A DNA stretch of 40,704 nt from Actinomortierella ambigua (lineage: Eukaryota; Mortierellomycota; Mortierellomycetes; Mortierellales; Mortierellaceae): NCBI GenBank assembly GCA_016098155.1, contig JAAAJB010000191.1, forward strand, positions 1-40,704, given 5' to 3'. How positions within the stretch are numbered: the first letter of the stretch is position 1; each line of letters begins with the position of its first letter. Positions 11,305-20,243 of this stretch are shown in pieces. The position numbers were made by a program, and so were the translations under genes. The notes beneath the pieces are model-generated. The model made no database searches. It saw nothing but the letters and a program-made list of their open reading frames with translations, and was not told the DNA's origin.

Positions 11305-12939
11305 TCAAGCAGTGATGAACTCGGCCATGGCTGGTCGGGTGGCGCCGGTGCTAGGCTCGGTCGTCTCTGCAGAGTCGTTAGGTGACCCATCGGCTTGAGT
11401 AACAGGCGCATCTGCCTCGAGGTTGTCATGTTGTGTCGTGGCAGCTGCCGCGGCAGCAGCGGCAGCGGCAGCAGCAACGGCAGCCTGCTCCGCTTGTTCC
11501 TCCTCCTCTTCCTCCTCCTCCTCTTGCTGCTGTTGAGGCTGCTGTTGAGACGTGTGACCAAGTGTGCCGTGAACGTGTGAATCAGCATTTGCCATGCCAA
11601 GTGTCAGCTTTGCATTCAACTTCTCCACTTCCTGGATCAGACGATAGTTCTCATCGATACGCATCGCGCCTAGGGTCAGCTTGGCATTCAGTTCCTCGAC
11701 CTCCTTGTGCAGACGCGAGTTCTCATCCTTCAGGCGCTGTACTGTGTCCTCGAGCTCTTGAACATATGCCTTCTTCTTCTTGCGACACTCCTTGGCAGCC
11801 ATCCGGTTCCTCAATAGGCGGCGCTGCCGCCGCTCGTCGTTGGTCATGTTGCGGCTGGCAGCCCGCTTGCTGGCTATCGTCTCTTCGTCGTGAGATGAAG
11901 ATGAGTCGTCCATGTCCTGTGCTGAGACTGGCTGCTGATCCTGATCTTGATCCTCAGATGGTGTTTGAGGTGATGGCTGCTGGGCGGATGTGGTAGGCTG
12001 TGGCGGAGCCGGGGTCGTTGTGGCCGCGGCTGCGGCCGTGGTGGCCGTGGTGGCCGCGCTGCTGTCTGCAGGAGTAGACGATGAAGAGGTGGGTAACGAG
12101 GCAAGGATGCCATGCACGGCTGGCTCTTGCGACTGAGTTTGTTGTTCCCCTTCACGCGCAGGTTGTTGCTGTTGTTGCTGCTGCGAGAGGTGGAGGCTGA
12201 GGTTCTCGATGGGTGCCTGGGCGAGTACATTGGCCAATGCACTCGATGTCAGCTGCTCGAGAGTCGCCTGGTTGTTGGGGTTGGTCGAGTACGACGCCAG
12301 TTGTGTGGGGTCAATCTTTGCAATCTGGTGAATACGAGCCAGGTCGGCCATGATCTGGTGTGAAGTCTCGAGTCCTGGGTGTGCGGCTGCAACGGCGGCC
12401 AAGGCCGCCTCCACTTGACTCTTGTCAAGAGTGAGCCGAGTCGTCTCGGGCAACGACGTGACAGGGCTGTCCTGATGTGAGCCATGGCTCGCTGTGTCAT
12501 GATCATCGGTGGCGTCATTATGACCCTCCTCTGGAGCATGTGCTTCGATACCAGCGGTAGAGTGGACTGGGCTACTATAGTTGCTTGTGTGGGAGCTCAA
12601 GCTTGTGCTCGTCAAGATGCCGCTCGCCTGGGCAGCAGCATTGGCGTTGTTGTTCACCTCCTCTTGCAGCTTACGAAGCTTGACGCTGTCGCCCTCAAGC
12701 TCTTCTTCATCGTCTTCGACTGGTCGCTTGCCCAGCCGAGGTGCATTGCCAGCAACGATTGACTCGAGCATCTCCTTGTCGACCTCAATGTTATCGATAT
12801 CCATCGTGGATGTGAAGGCGCCAGAACCTTCGCCAGCAGTGACAGCGGCCACAAGAGCCGCATTCACCTCACTGGCAGCCTCAGACATAGTGGTGGTGCT
12901 AGTAGGTGTAGATTCGTCTGAATATGGTGGGATGGCCAT
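11305..12939 (-). CDS. bZIP transcription factor, CREB/ATF type
   Basis: A single-exon ORF of 544 residues. The basic region at about residues 367-390 contains RRLLRNRMAAKECRKKKKAY, which fits the NxxAAxxCR signature of CREB/ATF1-class bZIPs and predicts binding to CRE-like TGACGT sites. A leucine zipper follows from about 391 (LEDTVQRLKDENSRL). Residues 405-428 and 429-452 are an imperfect tandem duplication within the zipper, described separately. Flanks are low complexity: a long N-terminal Ser/Thr/Ala/Glu-rich part, a Q7 run, alternating Ala/Thr and Pro/Gln segments and, after the zipper, Q-rich, E9 and long Ala runs, typical of transactivation regions. A basic KRPVEDDEEELEGD element near residue 71 could be phosphoregulated. 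The start is the first Met after the CT-poor 5' flank. The DNA-binding family is firm; target genes are unknown. Confidence 0.92.
   Translation of the reverse strand: MAIPPYSDESTPTSTTTMSEAASEVNAALVAAVTAGEGSGAFTSTMDIDNIEVDKEMLESIVAGNAPRLGKRPVEDDEEELEGDSVKLRKLQEEVNNNANAAAQASGILTSTSLSSHTSNYSSPVHSTAGIEAHAPEEGHNDATDDHDTASHGSHQDSPVTSLPETTRLTLDKSQVEAALAAVAAAHPGLETSHQIMADLARIHQIAKIDPTQLASYSTNPNNQATLEQLTSSALANVLAQAPIENLSLHLSQQQQQQQPAREGEQQTQSQEPAVHGILASLPTSSSSTPADSSAATTATTAAAAATTTPAPPQPTTSAQQPSPQTPSEDQDQDQQPVSAQDMDDSSSSHDEETIASKRAASRNMTNDERRQRRLLRNRMAAKECRKKKKAYVQELEDTVQRLKDENSRLHKEVEELNAKLTLGAMRIDENYRLIQEVEKLNAKLTLGMANADSHVHGTLGHTSQQQPQQQQEEEEEEEEEQAEQAAVAAAAAAAAAAAATTQHDNLEADAPVTQADGSPNDSAETTEPSTGATRPAMAEFITA
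11584..11727 (-). repeat. 72-nt in-frame tandem duplication in the bZIP zipper
   Basis: Two adjacent 72-nt units (11727-11656 and 11655-11584) encode DENSRLHKEVEELNAKLTLG plus AMRI and DENYRLIQEVEKLNAKLTLG plus MANA. At least 16 of the 20 shared leading positions are identical. The nucleotide sequences differ mainly at third positions, so the duplication is not very recent. Confidence 0.9.
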
Positions 12940-14039
12940 GTCGTCTGTTTGGGCTTATCTTGATGTGGTGGAGGGGCACACCGTTGTCTAGGGCGTCAAA
13001 GGGGAGGGGGGGGGAGGCAATAAGCATCGGTCAGAACAACCTCCATCTCTTCGTTCCTTTATCCCTCTCTCCATTCAATGCACCCGTACTAGCCATCATG
13101 GTATCTGGATGACCCTGATGGATGCAGAGGATATTCATTTGAGAGATTGGCAACACTCTGAGACCCAATGCGCTAAACTTGGAAGAAAAAAGAGAGGCCC
13201 TGCCTGTGATCGCAAAGGTGATCATGCATCCTGACCTGGCGCAATCTGCGTCACCGGATCTTACCTTGTTCGTTCAAAAGTAAAGAACACGTCATTCTTT
13301 TTTTCTCTCTCTCTGCTTAATACTGCATCAGTTGAATGCTAAGCCACTTGCCTGGTGGCGGATTTGCCTGCCTATTTCCATATTTGGAACAATGCGAGAC
13401 ACATTCTAGGTGTCTCTTGTACCTATTACTATGGTGGGTCTGATATTGCTGGCATGAAGCTCATGTGAATCATAAAGTACGCTCCTTAAACTGGCAAGAA
13501 GGCATTGATAGTAATCCAAGGTGCATGCTTGCTTGTTGACAAGAGACATCCCGAGCCGTTGCCAAAGAACAAACACTTCCTTGGTCTTTGTAGCTAGCTG
13601 TCGCCTTTCTTTTTCGCACCCTTTATGTAAAAACTATCTGAGAGGAAGAGAAATCCAGCAGAGAGTACCCTAAACCTGAGGCTCTTGCATGTCAGCATAG
13701 CCATCATCCACCTGCTTAGGGTTGATGTATTAGTCGACCCGTAAATACGTGTGCAATCGATTGAGAGATAAATGAGCCTGCAAGGTCTACGGCGCCTTTG
13801 ATTATCGACGCATGTGCACGTCTGGAGAAGCCCTTTTGGCTTATCTATCTCAACCCGTGTGTAGGCTTATGTATTGCACCGTAGGGAGTTCGAATAACTT
13901 GACAATGCGCCTAAGATGGGAAATAGAAAGAAGGGATGATGTGTAGTCTCCGCATGCAAGTGATATTACACCGACGTAAGATGATGTACCTTTTTCTCAC
14001 CAAGCAACGGCGTAACAATAGCCTGCTCGAAAGAAACTA
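12940..14039. other. Gene-poor 5' flank of the bZIP gene
   Basis: About 1.1 kb with no convincing ORF. A G-rich patch (about 13001-13016) and a short CT tract (about 13297-13313) are visible. It probably contains the bZIP promoter and 5' UTR. The following segment is transposon-derived. Confidence 0.5.
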
Positions 14040-15530
14040 CGACCTTATCCTTTCTTTTTTTGTCCGCGGAATTGGTGCCAATCCACTCTTGATCTTGATG
14101 TAATCGATGTCGAAGTCGTCAACGGCTCTTTGCAACAGGCACAGCAATTGATCCGCTCGTACATGATGCTCTATGCCCAAATATGTCTGCTTAAGCGTCT
14201 TGGGCCTACACTCCATCTAGTTGTTTGTGGTGCCTTCTTGGCTGCCCTTGAGATGGAGTGAAATCGCGTCAAAATCAGTTTCTAAAGGTAACTATCGAAT
14301 TTACGTAGTACATGATTTACAAGCGCCCCAGGTGTTCCCCGCATCAATTTTTCTCAATGAAATCAATCAGGGTTGTCGCCTCAAGGAATCCCTGATTGAT
14401 GCCCACAAGCGCCGCTGGTTCATGGCAGTGGAAGCCTTGCGAACTAATTTCAGCAAAGGCCTTGCTCTCTTGTTCCTGAAAATAAGCAAAAGTGGAAGGT
14501 GAGGACTACTTTGTAAATGTAATGGTAATGGCAATCACGACGGCTTTGACAAGGAAACCTACCCAACGTTTTTGCCTAAGATGTCTCTCCCACAGTTGGG
14601 CAACATGAAGATCACAGCCCTGGGACATACACTTGAAATGGCCTCCAGCCTGAGTTTGGCACAGTCAACCATAAACATCACTGTCCTCGCGTAAATAAAA
14701 TGTCAAGTGTGAAGTAAATCAGCTACCTATCCTGAACTACCCAACTTTCCTGCCCTGACCGACGTCCCTTTGTTGAGTTCCTACAGGGCCGTGGGTTCAT
14801 TGCGTGTTTGTGCAGCTTCGAGGCTGATGTCACCATTGCCAGCAATTGTCATATCATGGACGTGGTCCTGTCACAGGCCTCGGACTTCACGGCAAACGTG
14901 AGCTTCGGGTGCATCTTCAATGTCTGCGGGACAAGTCATTCAACCCCAAGGGATGGAACAACAAAGGCTACATACGTATTAAAGTTTCTATCTGGACAGA
15001 TGGCAGCCTCCTGTGATTCCTGGCATTCAAGATCAAGGAGCTGCAAAGCGTGCGCTTCTGTCGTGTGCCTGAGAACAAGATGTCTAGCCCTCTCATCACC
15101 ACTATGGGCAGCACCGACAAGTATCTTACAGAAACACGCAATGTATACAACCCTACCACTGCTGTTAAATAGTTGCTCGCCACAAAGTCGCATCGTGTCA
15201 CGATTCTCTCGCTCGACACGGGTACGTCCTGTCTTGTTAGGGCTATGTACTGTGATGTTGCCGCCAGGAGAAAACCCCACCACACTGAAGTAACCCCTTG
15301 GCCAGGAGGGTACCGCGAAGGAGAGGAAGCTGCGGCGTAGCAAGCGGAAGTCCAGCAATCGCCGGCGTCAGATGGCCAGAAAGAAGGCGCGCAGAGGTCA
15401 TAAGGCGTGAATGAAAACAGTACAATATCTTTCAATATAGCATCCACTGTTGAACAAAAGGCTACATTCAGTACATCACCGTGTGAACAAGGCACTGCTG
15501 AAAACAAGAAAAGAACGGTTTAGTATCATA
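14040..15530 (+). pseudogene. Decayed transposase-like coding sequence
   Basis: Protein-like sequence continues on one strand but jumps between frames. About 14055-14260 encodes LQQAQQLIRSYMMLYAQICL before a stop. About 14260-14500 encodes KGNYRIYVVHDLQAPQVFPA and HKRRWFMAVEALRTNF in another frame. From about 14930 to 15225 one frame reads DKSFNPKGWNNKGYIRIKVS, ELQSVRF, PENKMSSPLITTMGSTDKYL and VTILSLDTGTSCLV, broken by TGA at 15014 and TAG at 15170. From about 15250 the frame shifts to LPPGENPTTLK, stop, PLGQEGTAKERKLRRSKRKS and a very basic region to 15410. A weak continuation (VEQKATF) occurs near 15440-15530. The hydrophobic-Asp-Thr-Gly motif resembles the first acidic residue of an RNase H/RuvC-like nuclease. 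I associate this ORF type with repetitive transposase-like genes of Mortierella relatives; that link is from memory. No terminal repeats were identified. Confidence 0.6.
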
Positions 15531-16289
15531 AGCCGGCCATACAACTGGGAAAGTTTTATTGAGGCATATGAGAGGTGAAAATACGGACAACGCAAACGAA
15601 ATGAACCAATATCCTATTAACGACAGTGAACAGCAGGCTGCGGTCGCAGGACACCACATGGCGATTCTACGAGACCCAAGTGCCCGACTAAGAAAGCACC
15701 AAACCCGGAAGGGGCAGCACACACCATACCGCCGTGCTGCATGAGATCTATTACGCACGATGAAGTCCAAGCCAGAGCACCACCACCAGAGGCGAACTCA
15801 GGGGGTTGGGAAGCGACCAAACTCGGGGTAAACCTGAAGAGAGCGGTGCAGAGTCATGTGCTCTCCAAGATGCGGTCGCTCGACCCCGAGACTGCCAGGT
15901 TTGGGTCTCAAACTGACCTCTGCAAAACTTGCGGACGTTTTCTTCGAGCTGAAGCCATTCCCGCCTGCGATCATCCAGCGCAATCAACGGTGACTCGAGC
16001 CGCTGTGCGGATATAGCAAGAAGTCCTCAGCCCAGGTCACTTAGCGGGTCAACGGCACCATCGTCTGTAGGAATTTGCGCGAGCTCGCAGGGGATAATGC
16101 TGTGATCGGAATTTTGCCTATGTCTGCCTCCAACAAGCAACCATTCGCAATAAATCACCACCAATAACACCACCAAGCCTTAGTCAATTGCACCCTAGAG
16201 CAGAATACGACGCCCTGCGCCGTACTCTCCCACCGACCATGAGCAATCTCATGCACATGCACATGCAATGTAGCCTGGAACAGACCCAC
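15531..16289. other. Intergenic remainder, no gene seen
   Basis: Between the transposase-like relic and the DDT/PHD gene. Several frames of 60-90 codons exist but none shows a family motif or continuity. A short CATGCA-type repeat (about 16253-16267) is present. It may contain further transposon debris. Confidence 0.4.
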
Positions 16290-16310
16290 TCAAAAATTCG
16301 GAATTTTTGA
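16290..16310. promoter_or_regulatory. Perfect 21-nt palindrome upstream of the DDT/PHD gene
   Basis: TCAAAAATTC, a central G, then GAATTTTTGA: ten base pairs of perfect dyad symmetry with a one-base centre. It lies about 240 nt upstream of the ATG at 16551, in promoter-like DNA. A binding site for a dimeric regulator is possible. No factor is assigned. Confidence 0.5.
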
Positions 16311-16550
16311 CACGTCGTGGAGAACCACTTGGTGCAAGTCCTACGAAGTTGATCTTTCCAACCGTCTTCTCATTGCAGCACCACACACCCGACCGACCAC
16401 CTTGCATCCCACCCCTTGTTACCGAGCGTCTTCTACAATTGCACTACTCTCATTTTCTTCCCTCTGCGCTTTGCATTGCACACTCTCTCTACCTCCCTCG
16501 TCAACCCCATTCTAACAAGATCACCTCCCTGACCCTTCAGCCCGTAACGC

Positions 16551-19500
16551 ATGAGCGACACTGAGGCATACCACACAGGGCTCTTGAAAATAAGGTCTCT
16601 CCGAGACTTTGCCGCCACATGCCAGTTTCTGCATATGTTCCATGAAGCATTTGGGTTGAACGACTTTGACACCGATGTAAGTCTCCTGGAAAATGCTGCT
16701 ACCTGTCTATTCCATTATTAGCACGCTAGTCACCATGACAACTCTGTGGCTCGTGGTTCTAGATGCCATGCTTGTTGGTGCAACGTTGCATTGAACAAAA
16801 GGAAGCAACGTTTAGTGGCAAGTCTCCTCTCCGACAATGGAAAGTCGTACAGGATCTCAGTCGTTGAGGATGACCATTCCTTCGAATGCAAATGCGTTCG
16901 TCCACTAGGCGTGCCCACTTGATTGTGACGGACATATAATCTGACCATTCCTTTCGACTACGCATTTCACGTATACAGGCTCTCGAACAGGCATTGCTCG
17001 AATCATCAGCCCACGGTTACTTGACTGATCTTCATTCTCGCATGCTGAGGACACTTACTCAGAACCGCCAAATCAGGTAATGCACAGGATTCAAAAGGAT
17101 TGGCAACGTTATGGCCAGACAAAGGAACGATACTCTGGATCCTGTGGTGATCCTGTGGTTGCCATGCTCTACGCTGTTGCCACCAATTTTTTCGCCCTAA
17201 TGAACCTGGTGCACAGACCAGATAGGGGACACTAGCCTTGTTGTTCCAGGTGCGCCCCTCCCCCATCACTTACGACTTTGCACAAAGCGCTGACCCGGCT
17301 TTGTTGTTCTTCCACATCCTTCTGCTTTTTGGCGCTAGCTTTGATAACTGGCTCGTGTACCTTCGCAGAGAATTCGTCAAGCGTTCACCAGAACGGAACC
17401 CGTGGGGAGACATGGAAGACGATGAACCTATCGATTATGACGATTTGTCCCTGGAGACAAAGGTTATGATTCTGACCAACCTTTGCGAATGGCAGTTGGA
17501 TGATCCAGAGCGGTTCCGGCAATCACTCAAAGAAGATGATGAGCTTTCGTATGAATGGGTAAGTCGCACTTGAAGGTTGTCAGAGTGAGTTGATCGGATA
17601 GCTGCTTTTTATCAGTGTTATGTTTAGCGGTCCCCACTCAACTCGTGCTGCATTGCAATCCAACCTAATAGCGCGTGATGCCAATTGGGTACGACTCGAA
17701 TGGTCGGACGTATTGGCTCTTTGATGACAATCGCTTGTACCGAGAGAATCCGCCACCACCACCAAAGGCATCCAAAAAGAAGGCTCCGGCATCTACTCCA
17801 GCAAAAGTGTCAAAGCCAGTTCCGCGACAAGGAACAAGGCGCTCAACCCGGGCACAAAAAGACCTAATAGAGCCAGAAAACGACGTAGAGCTGGAGTTCA
17901 TCCCACCTCCTACAACGGAAGGTGTTGATTGGGAGCCACTCTGCGTCACTCGCCAAGAATGGGAAGAGTTTGCGGCAGTTTTCAAGCGATCCAAGCACCC
18001 TGAGGAGAAAGCACTCTACACAGTAGTCAACTACGACATCCTGCCCAAAGTCCTGGAGGACCTTATGGTATGATACCTCTGTACTCAAACATTTTAATCC
18101 TGTTTGTTGTCGCGCCTAACTCGTTGTTCGAATGGTGAATTGACGATTACTCTTGTTTCTGCGGTTGAACTAATAGACAAAGGAGAAAGAGCGCCAGAAG
18201 TTGGAGGCTGTTGCTAACAGGAAGAGATCATCACGTATTGTGATCCGAGAACTGGAAATACAGGAAAAGGCACGCCTGGAAGCCATACGACAACAGGAGC
18301 TCGCCGAAGCAGCTGAAAGGCGCAAACGGGAGCTGCGCGAGAGGCGGGAAGACCGGGTAAGAAGAATGAAGCAAAGGTCTAGTAATAAGTGAGGCCAGTT
18401 CAGATACACCTATCTAACTATTTTACTACTGTCAATCTCAAACAGGAGCGCCTACAGCAAGATCACCTGCGAGAACAACGCTTAAAGGAACGAGAGGAGC
18501 GCCTCAAGGCTCGCGAAACTGTCGTTCGCCAGCAGCATGAGCGGAAACTCCAGCAACACCTAAAGGAGGCAAAGGCACGAGAGGATCGCATTAATCGAAG
18601 ACTGAACGGCAGTGGCATCAAAGAGGGGTCCGAAGGCTCCTCTACTCGTGAACCCAGTCAAGACGTAGAGGAAGAAGAAAGCTGGGTCTTTGACTGCGTA
18701 TGCGGCGTATTTGGCACCAATCTGGTATGTATTGACGAACGTGTGACGAGAAGGATCCATTTCAATCTGAAATCGATAGTTTCTAACATCAAACTCCACT
18801 ATTCGCCTTGCTAGGATGACGGCGAGCTTATGATTGCATGCAACAAGTGCAATGTCTGGCAACATGTAGCTTGTTTAAAGCAGGACTATGCGGAGCAAGG
18901 GAAGAAGCAAGTCGATTGGGAGAAGGTCGACTTTATCTGCCAACGGTGTCAGAAGAAGGCTGAGGAAAGGAAGCGCCGGAGGGAACAGAAGAAGTTGAAT
19001 GGATCGGCGAGCGCGACCGATAGTCGGGATTCATCGATGGAAATTCGAACACCACAGGCGAACGGCATGGATGTGGAAATGAAGCCTGTTACGCCACAAC
19101 CTATTCAGCCGTCAATCCATTCCTTGCCTTCAGCCGCTCCGTTCAAGTACCAGCAACATCACGTCCCGATTGTCCCAACATCGCATTCCACTGACGCCAC
19201 CAAGGCTGCCCAGCACTCACTACCATTAGCAATGCCTGTACAACCCATCCAGCCCTTCCCGCCCCAACACATGTCGTACCAGGCGAACCAGGCATACCAG
19301 CCTGTTTCTCAATACTCCAAACCTCCGCTACTTCATCCACCGCAAGGTCTACCGTCGTACCCTTCACACCATGCTCACGGAGCGACGGCTCCCTTTGATC
19401 ATCATCACCACCAGCATCAGCCGCCAATCCATGGCACATCGATTGGGCATGCCCCATCAAGTAGTCAGCCGATGGCTTATGCTTCTCCACATCCTGGCAA

Positions 19501-19675
19501 TCATCAACAAGCCCCTCATCCTGGGTATCCCGTCTCGCATCCGCACATGCGGCTCTCCGGCCAGCACGGATATCCACCAGCACAAGTCCCGGCACAAGGC
19601 TATCAGCCTGCATATCCAGCCGCCTATCCCTCGCCCCAACATGCTGCTAATGGTCATGGTCTTCAAAAGTCATAA
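16551..19675 (+). CDS. CECR2-like DDT/WHIM/PHD-finger chromatin protein
   Basis: Seven exons (16551-16676, 16979-17076, 17339-17558, 17672-18067, 18177-18356, 18446-18724, 18815-19675) give 719 residues with frame kept at each junction. An N-terminal DDT-like helix bundle (IRSLRDFAATCQFLHMFHEA, then LEQALLESSAHGYLTDLH) is followed by FDNWLVYLRREFVKR. A WHIM region comes next, with LETKVMILTNLCEWQLDDPE and RVMPIGYDSNGRTYWLFDDN then RLYRE, as in CECR2 and related ISWI partners. Residues about 281-410 form a highly charged Arg/Glu coiled coil. A PHD finger (about 424-482) supplies all ligands: CVC, CNKC, HVAC and CQRC. The tail is His/Pro/Gln/Ser-rich and disordered. The likely role is a nucleosome-remodelling accessory subunit that reads histone H3 tails. 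Unlike animal CECR2 there is no bromodomain. Domain calls are firm; the partner ATPase is inferred. Confidence 0.9.
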
Positions 19676-20243
19676 CCAGCGGCCCTTGTACCAGTGCAAT
19701 GACAGAGCCGCTTGGCCTCCCTGCCCTATCACCAGCTCGGTTCCATGGGGCGCTTAATATTTTCAAAGAAAAAAAAAGGGAGGGCATCCCTCTGCTTCTT
19801 TCATGAGCACCAACCACCCCACTCTCTCCCCTCTCTCATGCCCACTATGTATCATTTCCATGTCATGACCCCCTTCCTCCCGCTTTCTTATTTCCATAAA
19901 GAAAAGAATCCCTTTGTACGCCACAACTCAAAAAAAAAAGCTGGCTGAAACGCGGGTTTGTTTGGATCACACAATCCAAGCTGCGGGCTCGGAGTCAAAT
20001 TCACTCATGACTTTGGACACGCCTTTGAAAATAGAGTCGCGGGGGCGGGGCAGGTTTTTATGCCCCCCCCCCACCCCTTCCCCTGATTGTACCCCCTTCT
20101 CTTCATTCGTCTTTTCTCCCTTCCATTAGAAATCAGCTTTTGTTTTTATTGCTTTCATTCCTTTCTCTCCGTTGCTCACATTCCTTTCCGCACACTTTTT
20201 TTTTTACTTCACCTGCCTCGCTCGCTCCACACGTATCCACACC
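19676..20243. other. Intergenic region, pyrimidine-rich before the aminotransferase gene
   Basis: This holds the 3' end of the DDT/PHD gene and the promoter of the next gene. It includes a C10 run near 20061-20070 and a long C/T-rich leader from about 20083 to 20222 directly before the ATG. No coding sequence seen. Confidence 0.55.

Noticed and set aside
14808..15293. 161-codon ORF as an intact gene
   Set aside because: Its middle part is in the wrong frame relative to the protein-like sequence of the transposase relic. It is an accidental open frame inside a pseudogene.
16290..16310. Heat-shock element reading of the palindrome
   Set aside because: HSEs need TTC and GAA separated by two bases; here TTC-G-GAA has a one-base gap, so I do not call HSF binding.
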